Positions 22,024-28,196 of a DNA stretch of 28,630 nucleotides are shown one piece after another. Numbering within the stretch: the first letter of the stretch is position 1; each line of letters opens with the position of its first letter. This DNA comes from Bacteroidales bacterium UBA1745 (GTDB taxonomy: Bacteria > Bacteroidota > Bacteroidia > Bacteroidales > UBA932), in contig DCHT01000022.1 of NCBI GenBank assembly GCA_002314885.1, positions 1-28,630 on the forward strand, read 5' to 3'. Made by a program: the position numbers and the translations under genes. The notes below the pieces were generated by a model. That model searched no databases. It was not told where the DNA came from and saw nothing but the letters and a program-made list of their open reading frames with translations.

Positions 22024-23016
22024 ATGTCATCTATACTCGATTCATTGGTATCCGACAACCTCGCCGTTGTCATACTTCTTTTAATAGTAGGCCTCGCACT
22101 GGTACTCATCGGCGCCGAGGTCCTCGTGGACGGTTCTTCCACGATTGCCAGGAAACTGGGCATCAGCGAATTCGTCATCGGCCTGTCCATCGTCGCACTG
22201 GGTACTTCAGCACCTGAAATGGTCGTCAGCTTTGTCGGCGCCGTACAGGGCAAGTCCGACATCTCCGTCGGCAACATTCTCGGATCGAATATCTTCAATA
22301 CGGCCTTCGTGCTGGGTCTCTCCGCATTGATCGCACCGGTGATAGTCACCAAGACCAACCGCCGCCGCGACCTGCCTGTGAACCTGCTCGTCACCCTTAT
22401 GCTCTTCCTTATGGGTATGACCGCGACCGTGTTCCACCGAGGCAGCGACACCATAGGACGCGTCGACGGCGCCATCTTCCTCGCAGTGTTCGTCGCATAT
22501 ATGGTAATGTCCTTCTTCTCCCCTGAGAAGAGCGCTGACGAAGAGGCACCGAAGAATCAGGACAAGTCAGTCGGAATCTCACTGGCCTTCATCATCGGTG
22601 GCATACTCGCCCTCGTGTTCGGCGGTCAGATATTCGTCAGCAGCGCTGAGGCAATCGCCATCAGGGCCGGACTCTCCGAGAAGTTCATCGCAGTGACGAT
22701 ACTCGCCTGCGGCACTTCCCTCCCGGAACTTGCCACCAGCATCGTAGCAGCAGCCAAGGGACGCGGTCAGATGGCTCTCGGCAACGTACTCGGTTCCAAT
22801 GCCTGCAACGTGCTCCTGATCGTGGGCGGTTCAGCCCTGATCCATCCGCTCTCATTGGCAGGCATCGACCTCATAGACTTCGCAGCCCTCGGCGCCCTCG
22901 CCATCATCCCGCTGGTATCCATCATCTTCAGCAGGAACAAGGTAAACCGCGCAGAAGGCGCAGTCCTGCTTGTGGTAGGACTGGCCTATATGGGATATCT
23001 GATTGCGACGATCTAA
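22024..23016 (+). CDS. Calcium/sodium antiporter (YrbG-type, CaCA superfamily)
   Basis: A 330-residue inner-membrane protein with about ten hydrophobic segments and the two alpha-repeats of the cation/Ca2+ exchanger superfamily: GLSIVALGTSAPEMVVSF followed by GNILGSNIFN, and ILACGTSLPELATSI followed by GNVLGSNACN. The two acidic residues (Glu in GTSAPE and GTSLPE) that bind the ions are present. A soluble acidic loop (about 160-180) separates the halves. It lies 1 nt downstream of the RNA methyltransferase and is probably translated from the same mRNA. Its stop overlaps the stop of the convergent acyltransferase gene by 4 nt. Confidence 0.92.
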   Translation: MSSILDSLVSDNLAVVILLLIVGLALVLIGAEVLVDGSSTIARKLGISEFVIGLSIVALGTSAPEMVVSFVGAVQGKSDISVGNILGSNIFNTAFVLGLSALIAPVIVTKTNRRRDLPVNLLVTLMLFLMGMTATVFHRGSDTIGRVDGAIFLAVFVAYMVMSFFSPEKSADEEAPKNQDKSVGISLAFIIGGILALVFGGQIFVSSAEAIAIRAGLSEKFIAVTILACGTSLPELATSIVAAAKGRGQMALGNVLGSNACNVLLIVGGSALIHPLSLAGIDLIDFAALGALAIIPLVSIIFSRNKVNRAEGAVLLVVGLAYMGYLIATI

Positions 23017-24164
23017 ACCTCGAAGGCAAAGAGTTCCTTCGATACGATAGGATTGGAATAGATAGAAAGGAATATGTATCTCAGCTCGTTCCTGTCGAGT
23101 TCCGGCTCGACGAGATCGAGCTGTTTTTCTACATAGGCCTTGAATGCTTCCATATCTTCGGCTGAATAACGGTCCGCGAACCTGTGTGAGTGGTTGCGCA
23201 GGTCGTAGGCCATATAGGAAGTCTTCCAAATCTTGTAACCGTCGATGATGCGGAGGTCGATCGCGTGGCGAATGCTCTGGTAGCGGTCGTTCTTGTCGCA
23301 GATCGCAGCGGCAGCAAGCTCTTCAGGAGCAAGCGGCTTGCCTATGTTGAGATGGATGTTGCCCTTCTGCTGGGTAATGCCCGTGATGATGCTCATAAAG
23401 TCCTCGTTCGGACCCTTCACATACTTCTGTTCACGTGAGATGAGGAGTTCGCGTGCCTTTGCGATGTCACACGGCTCGTATTCGTATGAAATGGACATCG
23501 GAATGATGTTCAGTTCCTGGAAATTGGTCTTGAAGTCTGCCTGGCCGCTCATATCAAGCATCTTGAGCAGACCCTGCTCAGTGATGTCCAGACCGTTCTT
23601 GGTCCTACCCTGACGCTGTGCAAGCCATACTGAGCTCTCATCATTGGTAATTCTTTGGCGAATGTACTTGGAAAGGAGCTGTGAACAAAGGTAAAGCTCC
23701 CTGGCGGATATGCCGCGCACGACCTTGATCATCCTGTTGGAACGGATGAGCGCCTCAATGAACTTGTTGGTGAGCAGGTTGCTGCCCACGCATATCTCAG
23801 TCATAGGGTAACCGTTCCTCCAGAGGACAGTCTGCACGATTGCAGGGTCGAGTATGATGTCGCGATGGTTGGACATCGCAAGGAACTTGCGGTCGGTCGG
23901 GATATTCGAAATCTTGTCGTAGGAGAAGGAATGACCCGTTGTAGCGATCACTCTGTCGACCATCCTGGCCATAACGAGAGTCTGGAACTCATCGATGCTG
24001 TTGAGGGACTTGAACAGCTGCCCGAGGTATGAGGCTTCCTCATCCGGGAATATGAACTTGGATGCCTGGGCCACGAAAGGATGGTCTGCAACCATCTTCA
24101 GCGCCGCACAAGCTTCCTCGTCGTTATAAGGGCTGATGCTCTCGAATTCAGACATATCTGCCAT
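23013..24164 (-). CDS. PlsC-like acyltransferase (glycerol-phosphate acyltransferase family)
   Basis: A 383-residue protein without signal peptide or clear membrane segments. The LPLAT/PlsC block I reads AMSNHRDIILDPAI, with His and Asp separated by five residues rather than the classical four. VWLAQRQGRTKNGLD looks like the block III region (normally FPEGTRS), and LNIIPMSISYEYEPCD is block IV-like. This matches Bacteroidetes proteins annotated as 1-acylglycerol-3-phosphate acyltransferases, probably peripheral at the inner membrane; the substrate is uncertain. ATG 24164 or 24155 could start it. Its promoter is TTG-N20-TATTTTTG (CAA 24225-24227, CAAAAATA 24197-24204 on plus). Confidence 0.8.
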   Translation of the reverse strand: MADMSEFESISPYNDEEACAALKMVADHPFVAQASKFIFPDEEASYLGQLFKSLNSIDEFQTLVMARMVDRVIATTGHSFSYDKISNIPTDRKFLAMSNHRDIILDPAIVQTVLWRNGYPMTEICVGSNLLTNKFIEALIRSNRMIKVVRGISARELYLCSQLLSKYIRQRITNDESSVWLAQRQGRTKNGLDITEQGLLKMLDMSGQADFKTNFQELNIIPMSISYEYEPCDIAKARELLISREQKYVKGPNEDFMSIITGITQQKGNIHLNIGKPLAPEELAAAAICDKNDRYQSIRHAIDLRIIDGYKIWKTSYMAYDLRNHSHRFADRYSAEDMEAFKAYVEKQLDLVEPELDRNELRYIFLSIYSNPIVSKELFAFEV

Positions 24165-24196
24165 AAGAATGTGTGTTAGGCTTTTATACTAAATGA

Positions 24197-24227
24197 CAAA
24201 AATATAAAATTGCCTTGATATCTGCAA
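24197..24227 (-). promoter_or_regulatory. Promoter of the acyltransferase gene
   Basis: On the minus strand: TTG (24227-24225), 20 bp, TATTTTTG (24204-24197). It matches both elements of the Bacteroidetes consensus and lies in the 64-bp gap after queA, so the acyltransferase is transcribed independently of queA. Confidence 0.7.
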
Positions 24228-24228
24228 C

Positions 24229-25425
24229 TTAGGCCCTGAAAAGCACCGAACTGTCGCCGTAGCTGAGGAAGCGGAAACCGTTTTCCATAGCATATTCATA
24301 GATAGGCTTCCAGTTGCCGCCCACGAATGCTGAGATAAGCAGGAGCAGCGTGCTCTGAGGCTGATGGAAGTTGGTCACGAGCACATCCACCACCCTGAAG
24401 CGGAAGCCCGGCACGATGATGATCCTGGTACCGACGCTGAGGCTGTCGAGGCCATTGGACTCCAGGTAGGCAATCAGAGCATCGAGGCTCTCCTCCATCG
24501 TGTAAGTGTATTCGCGCTCGTATGGCATCCACTGGTCCACATCTCCCGGTACACCGTCCTCAATGCACTTTACACCCGCATAATAGAGGGATTCGAGGGT
24601 GCGTACGGACGTGGTGCCCACAGCGATGACCTTGCGGCCGCCGGCTCTCAGATCCTTCAGGAAGTCGAGTCTGACTACGAATGGCTCACGGTGCATACTG
24701 TGCTCGGCCACACGGTCGGATTTCACAGGCAGGAAGGTTCCGGCACCCACGTGGAGGCAGACGGTCTCCATATCGACACCCTTGGCCTTGATACGGCCCA
24801 TAACGTCCTCAGTGAAGTGGAGGCCGGCAGTAGGGGCCGCCACGGAACCTCTATACTTGGCGTAAAGGGTCTGATAACGCTCATAATCCACGTCCTCAGT
24901 GTCCCTGTTGAGGTATGGAGGGATAGGAATGCGCCCACAGGCTTCCAGAACCTTGGAGAAAGGAATGCCACCGTCCCAGCTGAAGCGGACAATGGAAGTC
25001 TCACCATTGCGCTCCACCAGGTCTGCTCGGAGGTTCATCGAATCGCCGTCGGGGTGATAGAGCTTCAAGGTGTCGCCCTTCCACTTCTTGACATTGCCGA
25101 CAATGCATTTCCACTCGCAGCTGTCAGTTGAGGCAAATACGAGGTTGTATTCGTTGGGGCAGTGAGGCTCAAGGCAGAAGACTTCTATGATCGCACCGGT
25201 CTCACGCTGGAAGTGCAGGCGAGCAGGTACGACCTTGGTATCATTGAATACCATAATGGAGTCCGAAGGGAGCAAATCAGGCAGATCGCGGAAGATATGC
25301 TTGGAAATGTTGCCACCCCTGTACTCGAGGAGATTGGATGAATCTCTTTGGGCGAGGGGGTATTTTGCTATTCTATCATCAGGGAGATTATAGGAATAGT
25401 CTCGTATATTGAGTTCTGGAATCAT
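24229..25425 (-). CDS. queA: S-adenosylmethionine:tRNA ribosyltransferase-isomerase, long QueA form
   Basis: A 398-residue enzyme of the QueA family, which moves the ribosyl part of S-adenosylmethionine onto 7-aminomethyl-7-deazaguanine in tRNA during queuosine synthesis. Typical segments are MVFNDTKVVPARL, RIPIPPYLNR, GSVAAPTAGLHFTE, LHVGAGTFLPVK, VIAVGTTSVRTLESL and VTNFHQPQSTLLLLISAF. It is about 40-50 residues longer than E. coli QueA (356); from memory, many Bacteroidetes carry both a 350-residue QueA and a roughly 400-residue paralogue, and this looks like the latter, so the reaction could differ. Its leader contains the perfect inverted repeat TAAAGTA-A-TACTTTA (25431-25445), and its -7 box (25469-25476) lies inside an operator-like repeat. 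Confidence 0.88.
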   Translation of the reverse strand: MIPELNIRDYSYNLPDDRIAKYPLAQRDSSNLLEYRGGNISKHIFRDLPDLLPSDSIMVFNDTKVVPARLHFQRETGAIIEVFCLEPHCPNEYNLVFASTDSCEWKCIVGNVKKWKGDTLKLYHPDGDSMNLRADLVERNGETSIVRFSWDGGIPFSKVLEACGRIPIPPYLNRDTEDVDYERYQTLYAKYRGSVAAPTAGLHFTEDVMGRIKAKGVDMETVCLHVGAGTFLPVKSDRVAEHSMHREPFVVRLDFLKDLRAGGRKVIAVGTTSVRTLESLYYAGVKCIEDGVPGDVDQWMPYEREYTYTMEESLDALIAYLESNGLDSLSVGTRIIIVPGFRFRVVDVLVTNFHQPQSTLLLLISAFVGGNWKPIYEYAMENGFRFLSYGDSSVLFRA

Positions 25426-25458
25426 TTATCTAAAGTAATACTTTAAGTAAATCACTTA

Positions 25459-25610
25459 TTTACAGTTGCAAATTTACAAAATCTTGGGCAATGGTACACG
25501 GATTTCTGTTTCTCGTTGTAAATTTCGCTTGTTTACATTTGTAATTTACATAATTTACTTTTGTAATTTACATTTCAAACTTTATAAGTGTTATTTTGTA
25601 AACAAATTTG
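25459..25610. repeat. Operator-like repeat array (TTTACA-N2-TGTAAA dyads)
   Basis: Three closely related units: TTTACAGTTGCAAATTTACA (25459-25478), TTTACATTTGTAATTTACA (25532-25550) and TTTACTTTTGTAATTTACA (25554-25572). The last two form a direct repeat of period 22, two helical turns. Looser copies are GTTGTAAATTT (25515-25525) and TTTTGTAAACAAATTTG (25594-25610). The first unit covers the queA -7 box. The adjacent XRE gene is the obvious candidate for the protein that binds them. Confidence 0.6.
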
Positions 25611-25924
25611 TCGCCTTCAAACAAGCCTGGCATTACGACCGCTTATACTCGATTATCGTGCCATAAATATTTCTTATATCAACTTTTTAGAATTGCTAAC
25701 TTATTGATAATCAGCATTTATACAACATTTAGATAAAGTTTGACTTTTAGTTATGAAAGGCCAAAAGAGCCAATAATGGGGACTTGCGCAATTTGTACGT
25801 AGATAAAATTAGACTATATACTTAAAAATCAGTTAGTTACACTATATTATTAAAAGTATTTTTCAACACTGTTTTTAGGCTGCACTTCCCTCTCCCCTAC
25901 ATACTGTCCAATCACTGCGACTTC

Positions 25925-25961
25925 TTGTTTACAAAAAATGTTTTTATATTTGTAAATCAAA
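25925..25961 (+). promoter_or_regulatory. Promoter of the XRE gene with overlapping operator motifs
   Basis: TTG (25925-25927), 17 bp, then TATATTTG (25945-25952), about 20 nt before the ATG. TTGTTTACAAA (25925-25935) covers the -33 element and ATTTGTAAAT (25949-25958) covers the downstream edge of the -7 box, using the same TTTACA/TGTAAA words as the upstream array; this layout fits autorepression. Confidence 0.65.
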
Positions 25962-25972
25962 CTATCACAATA

Positions 25973-26374
25973 ATGAACGTAAGATTACAGCAATTCCTCG
26001 CCGCAGAAAACGTCTCTCAAGCACAGTTTGCGGACATAATCGGTGTCGCACGTGCCAGTGTCAGCCACGTCCTGGCGGGCAGAAACAAACCGGGATATGA
26101 TTTTCTCACCAGTACTATCGCCCACTACCCTAACCTGAACCTCGAATGGCTCATCACAGGCAAAGGCAAGATGTACAGGAATTCTCACGAAGACGACGAT
26201 CTGCTCTTCCGTGACGATCCCGCTATGACTCCAATTATACCTGAGGAACGAGAATGCGAAATTTCCGACGATCTGCCCGTTGATACGGAAATTCCGGAAT
26301 CTGCAAAAACCAGAAAAGCTGTCAAGGTCATCATCTTCTACGACGACAACACTTTCCAGGAAATAAAGCAGTAA
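25973..26374 (+). CDS. XRE-family helix-turn-helix transcriptional regulator
   Basis: A 133-residue protein with an N-terminal Cro/CI-type helix-turn-helix domain (about 1-65): VSQAQFADIIGVARASVSHVLAGRNKPG is the helix 2-turn-helix 3 core, and LNLEWLITGKGKMY ends the domain. An acidic linker (70-118) is followed by a short conserved-looking tail, KAVKVIIFYDDNTFQEIKQ, which may dimerise or sense a ligand; I know no function for it. The frame opens at TTG 25925, inside the promoter, so ATG 25973 is used. Matching TTTACA/TGTAAA motifs overlap its own promoter, which suggests it represses itself. The dihydroorotate-dehydrogenase-like gene follows after 51 nt with its own -7 box. Confidence 0.88.
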   Translation: MNVRLQQFLAAENVSQAQFADIIGVARASVSHVLAGRNKPGYDFLTSTIAHYPNLNLEWLITGKGKMYRNSHEDDDLLFRDDPAMTPIIPEERECEISDDLPVDTEIPESAKTRKAVKVIIFYDDNTFQEIKQ

Positions 26375-26396
26375 GGCAATTTGCCGCGAAATTGTG

Positions 26397-26404
26397 TATC
26401 TTTG
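26397..26404 (+). promoter_or_regulatory. -7 box for the dihydroorotate-dehydrogenase-like gene
   Basis: TATCTTTG, 21 nt before ATG 26426. A TTTG lies 13 bp upstream of it (26380-26383); none is at 19-21 bp. It lies after the XRE stop codon, so the second gene can be transcribed separately. Confidence 0.6.
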
Positions 26405-26425
26405 CGCTATATATATAATAGGTAT

Positions 26426-27223
26426 ATGTTCGCAATGCTAAAAAGAATCTTCAGGAGCAAGAAGAAGTCACCCTTCTTCCGCGAGGTCTTTGACCTGCCG
26501 TTCAACACTCCTGTCGGTATATTCGATTTCCACGACCCGTTCGCAGACAGGTGCAATGTCCTGGCGGATGACGGCTTCAGTTTCGTGGAAATTGGTCCGA
26601 TAACTCCGGAGGCCCAGCACGGCATCCTGTTCAACAGAGGTGCTGAAGCCCTTGCTTCCAGAATGAGGAAGAGAAAGCAGCACAGGGCCTGCATCATAGC
26701 GAACATCTGCAAGAACCCTTCGACGGACATCGAGCTCGCACTCCCCGATTACGAGCATTGCTTCAACATTCTCTACGATCACGTGGACATTTTCAACGTG
26801 AACCTGGCAGATGAGCACGTCCCTGGCATACGTCAGCTTCAGGAGATCACCTATCTCTCCGACATCATCGACAAGCTGCTCGAACAGAGAATGCTCTTCA
26901 ACGATTACAAGCCTATACTCATAGAGATTTCAGAGGATCTCACTCGCACCGACCTGGATGACCTCATCCACTATGTCAGGAGTTCAGGCGTGGATGGGCT
27001 GGTATGCAGCTCCCTCGCCCAGGTCCGTTACATTTCTGAAAAGGCCCAGGGACGCCTTCCGATAATTGCGAAGGCATATTTCAAAAGTGTGGGTGAAGCC
27101 AAGGAATTCCTCGACGCAGGAGCAGCGCTTCTGGAACTTAAAGGATTCTCAGCAGGTTTCCGCCTGCAATCTTTTCGATATCGTCTTCGCCGTAGCCTCG
27201 CCGCCTCAGCTCAGCGAAAATAA
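26426..27223 (+). CDS. Dihydroorotate-dehydrogenase-like protein with degenerate active site
   Basis: A 265-residue protein whose order of segments follows class 2 dihydroorotate dehydrogenases: PVGIFDFHDPFADRCNVLADDGFSFVEIGPITPEAQ is the first strand and family opening, IIANICKNPSTDIELALPDYEHCFNILYDHVDIFNVNLADEHVPGIRQLQ matches the region that normally carries N-x-S-x-PN-x-x-G-(L/M)-R, and IIAKAYFKSVGEAKEFLDAGAALLELKGF matches the end of the barrel. Expected motifs are changed or absent: the GFNN segment, the SSPNT active-site part (here LADEHV) and the SG-x-L and GVGGI flavin loops. It is about 70-80 residues shorter than the class norm and its last 28 codons lie antisense to the M19 gene. 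It probably does not make orotate. ATG 26435 is an alternative start. Confidence 0.72.
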   Translation: MFAMLKRIFRSKKKSPFFREVFDLPFNTPVGIFDFHDPFADRCNVLADDGFSFVEIGPITPEAQHGILFNRGAEALASRMRKRKQHRACIIANICKNPSTDIELALPDYEHCFNILYDHVDIFNVNLADEHVPGIRQLQEITYLSDIIDKLLEQRMLFNDYKPILIEISEDLTRTDLDDLIHYVRSSGVDGLVCSSLAQVRYISEKAQGRLPIIAKAYFKSVGEAKEFLDAGAALLELKGFSAGFRLQSFRYRLRRSLAASAQRK

Positions 27224-28196
27224 GCGGCATCCTGGATACGTCTTCCAGGCCTGACGGAGTAATCGAAATTCCATCGAAATCAGACCCAAGTCCTACGTGG
27301 TCCACGCCCACCAGCGAGACTACGTGGTCTATATGGTCCACTATCTTCGTATAGGACGGACGCTCGTAAGTCTCTGCCTTGGCGAGAGCCGCGAGCCAGG
27401 CATCACGAAGATCCGGATCTGCCGGATTCGCTATGAACGGATCTTCTACTGAGTCAAGCCAGTCGCTGAGGCCGGATTCGTTGAACCAACGGGCGAAATC
27501 GGCATCGAGGAAAGCCGGATAGAAATTCACCTGGATCACACCACCCTGAGCCGCAAGCGCCTTGATCATCTCATCCGTCATATTGCGCGGACGGTCGGCG
27601 AGGGCACGGCAGCAGGAATGAGTTGCCACGACTGGCTTGGTGGAATACTTCAGCACATCCCAGAAAGACTCGTCGGAGATGTGGGAGACATCGACCAGCA
27701 TACCCAGGCGGTTCATCTCAGCCACCGCTTCCCTTCCGAACGGACTCAGTCCGTGCCAGCGAGGAGCCGAAGTGCAGGAATCGCAGATCTCATTGTTGCC
27801 GGCGTGAGTCAGGGTCATATACCTGACGCCTCCGTCGTAGAATTCCTTCAGAGCATCGAGTGACTTCCCTATCGGCTGGCCGTTCTCAAGGCCGATGAAC
27901 ACTGAAAACAGTCCCTTCGCCTGATTGGCCAGGGCCTCTTCGCGGGAAGTGGCAAGGGCGGCAATGTCAGCATTGGCTGCCAGACAGTCGTGCACGTCCC
28001 TGAGGAGTTCGCGGACATAGGCCTCCGAACGCTCCTGACTCAGGGAATTGGAAGTATATAAAGCGAAGAAAGCCCCGTCGACTCCTCCCTTTTTGAGTTT
28101 GGGAAAGTCGACCTGGGCTCTTTCGTTGTCCTTTCGGAGATCTCTCAGTCTGTGGATCTGTGACGGAGTGTCACAGTGTGAATCCAGTACGAACAT
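27138..28196 (-). CDS. Membrane dipeptidase family protein (peptidase M19)
   Basis: A 352-residue zinc dipeptidase of the renal dipeptidase family, which splits dipeptides including D-amino-acid ones. Metal ligands are H7 and D9 (DSHCDTP), the bridging E104 (GLENG), H172 (DVSHISD) and H193 (THSCCRAL); D306 (GLGSDFDG) is the expected catalytic-site acid. The C-terminus ends in GGNLLRIL as in full-length members, so this gene is intact and its partner in the overlap is the aberrant one. There is no signal peptide, so a cytoplasmic role in peptide recycling is likely. The start ATG overlaps the stop of the GIN-domain gene (TAATG), so the two are translationally coupled. Confidence 0.93.
   Translation of the reverse strand: MFVLDSHCDTPSQIHRLRDLRKDNERAQVDFPKLKKGGVDGAFFALYTSNSLSQERSEAYVRELLRDVHDCLAANADIAALATSREEALANQAKGLFSVFIGLENGQPIGKSLDALKEFYDGGVRYMTLTHAGNNEICDSCTSAPRWHGLSPFGREAVAEMNRLGMLVDVSHISDESFWDVLKYSTKPVVATHSCCRALADRPRNMTDEMIKALAAQGGVIQVNFYPAFLDADFARWFNESGLSDWLDSVEDPFIANPADPDLRDAWLAALAKAETYERPSYTKIVDHIDHVVSLVGVDHVGLGSDFDGISITPSGLEDVSRMPLIFAELRRRGYGEDDIEKIAGGNLLRIL

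Larger units (their letters stand above)
25426..25972. promoter_or_regulatory. AT-rich control region between queA and the XRE repressor gene
   Basis: 547 bp without a credible gene, much richer in A+T than its surroundings. From left to right: the queA leader with an inverted repeat (25431-25445); the queA -7 box TAAATTTG (CAAATTTA, 25469-25476); a cluster of TTTACA/TGTAAA motifs (25459-25610); a featureless stretch (25611-25920) with a weak dyad around TTATTGATAA (25701-25710); and the XRE promoter with two further motif copies (25925-25961). No tRNA, insertion sequence end or riboswitch was recognised. Confidence 0.75.

Noticed and set aside
25426..25470. Possible preQ1 riboswitch in the queA leader
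   Set aside because: The leader is short and AT-rich; it contains an inverted repeat but none of the preQ1 aptamer's conserved loop sequence that I can recognise.
25466..25666. 66-codon open frame in the AT-rich control region
   Set aside because: Its residues (Phe, Tyr, Ile, Lys rich) are what AT-rich DNA gives by chance, and it runs through the operator-like repeats.
25695..25715. Dyad GCT…TTATTGATAA…AGC as an attachment site or insertion-sequence end
   Set aside because: The arms are short and unequally spaced, and there is no integrase, transposase or direct repeat nearby.
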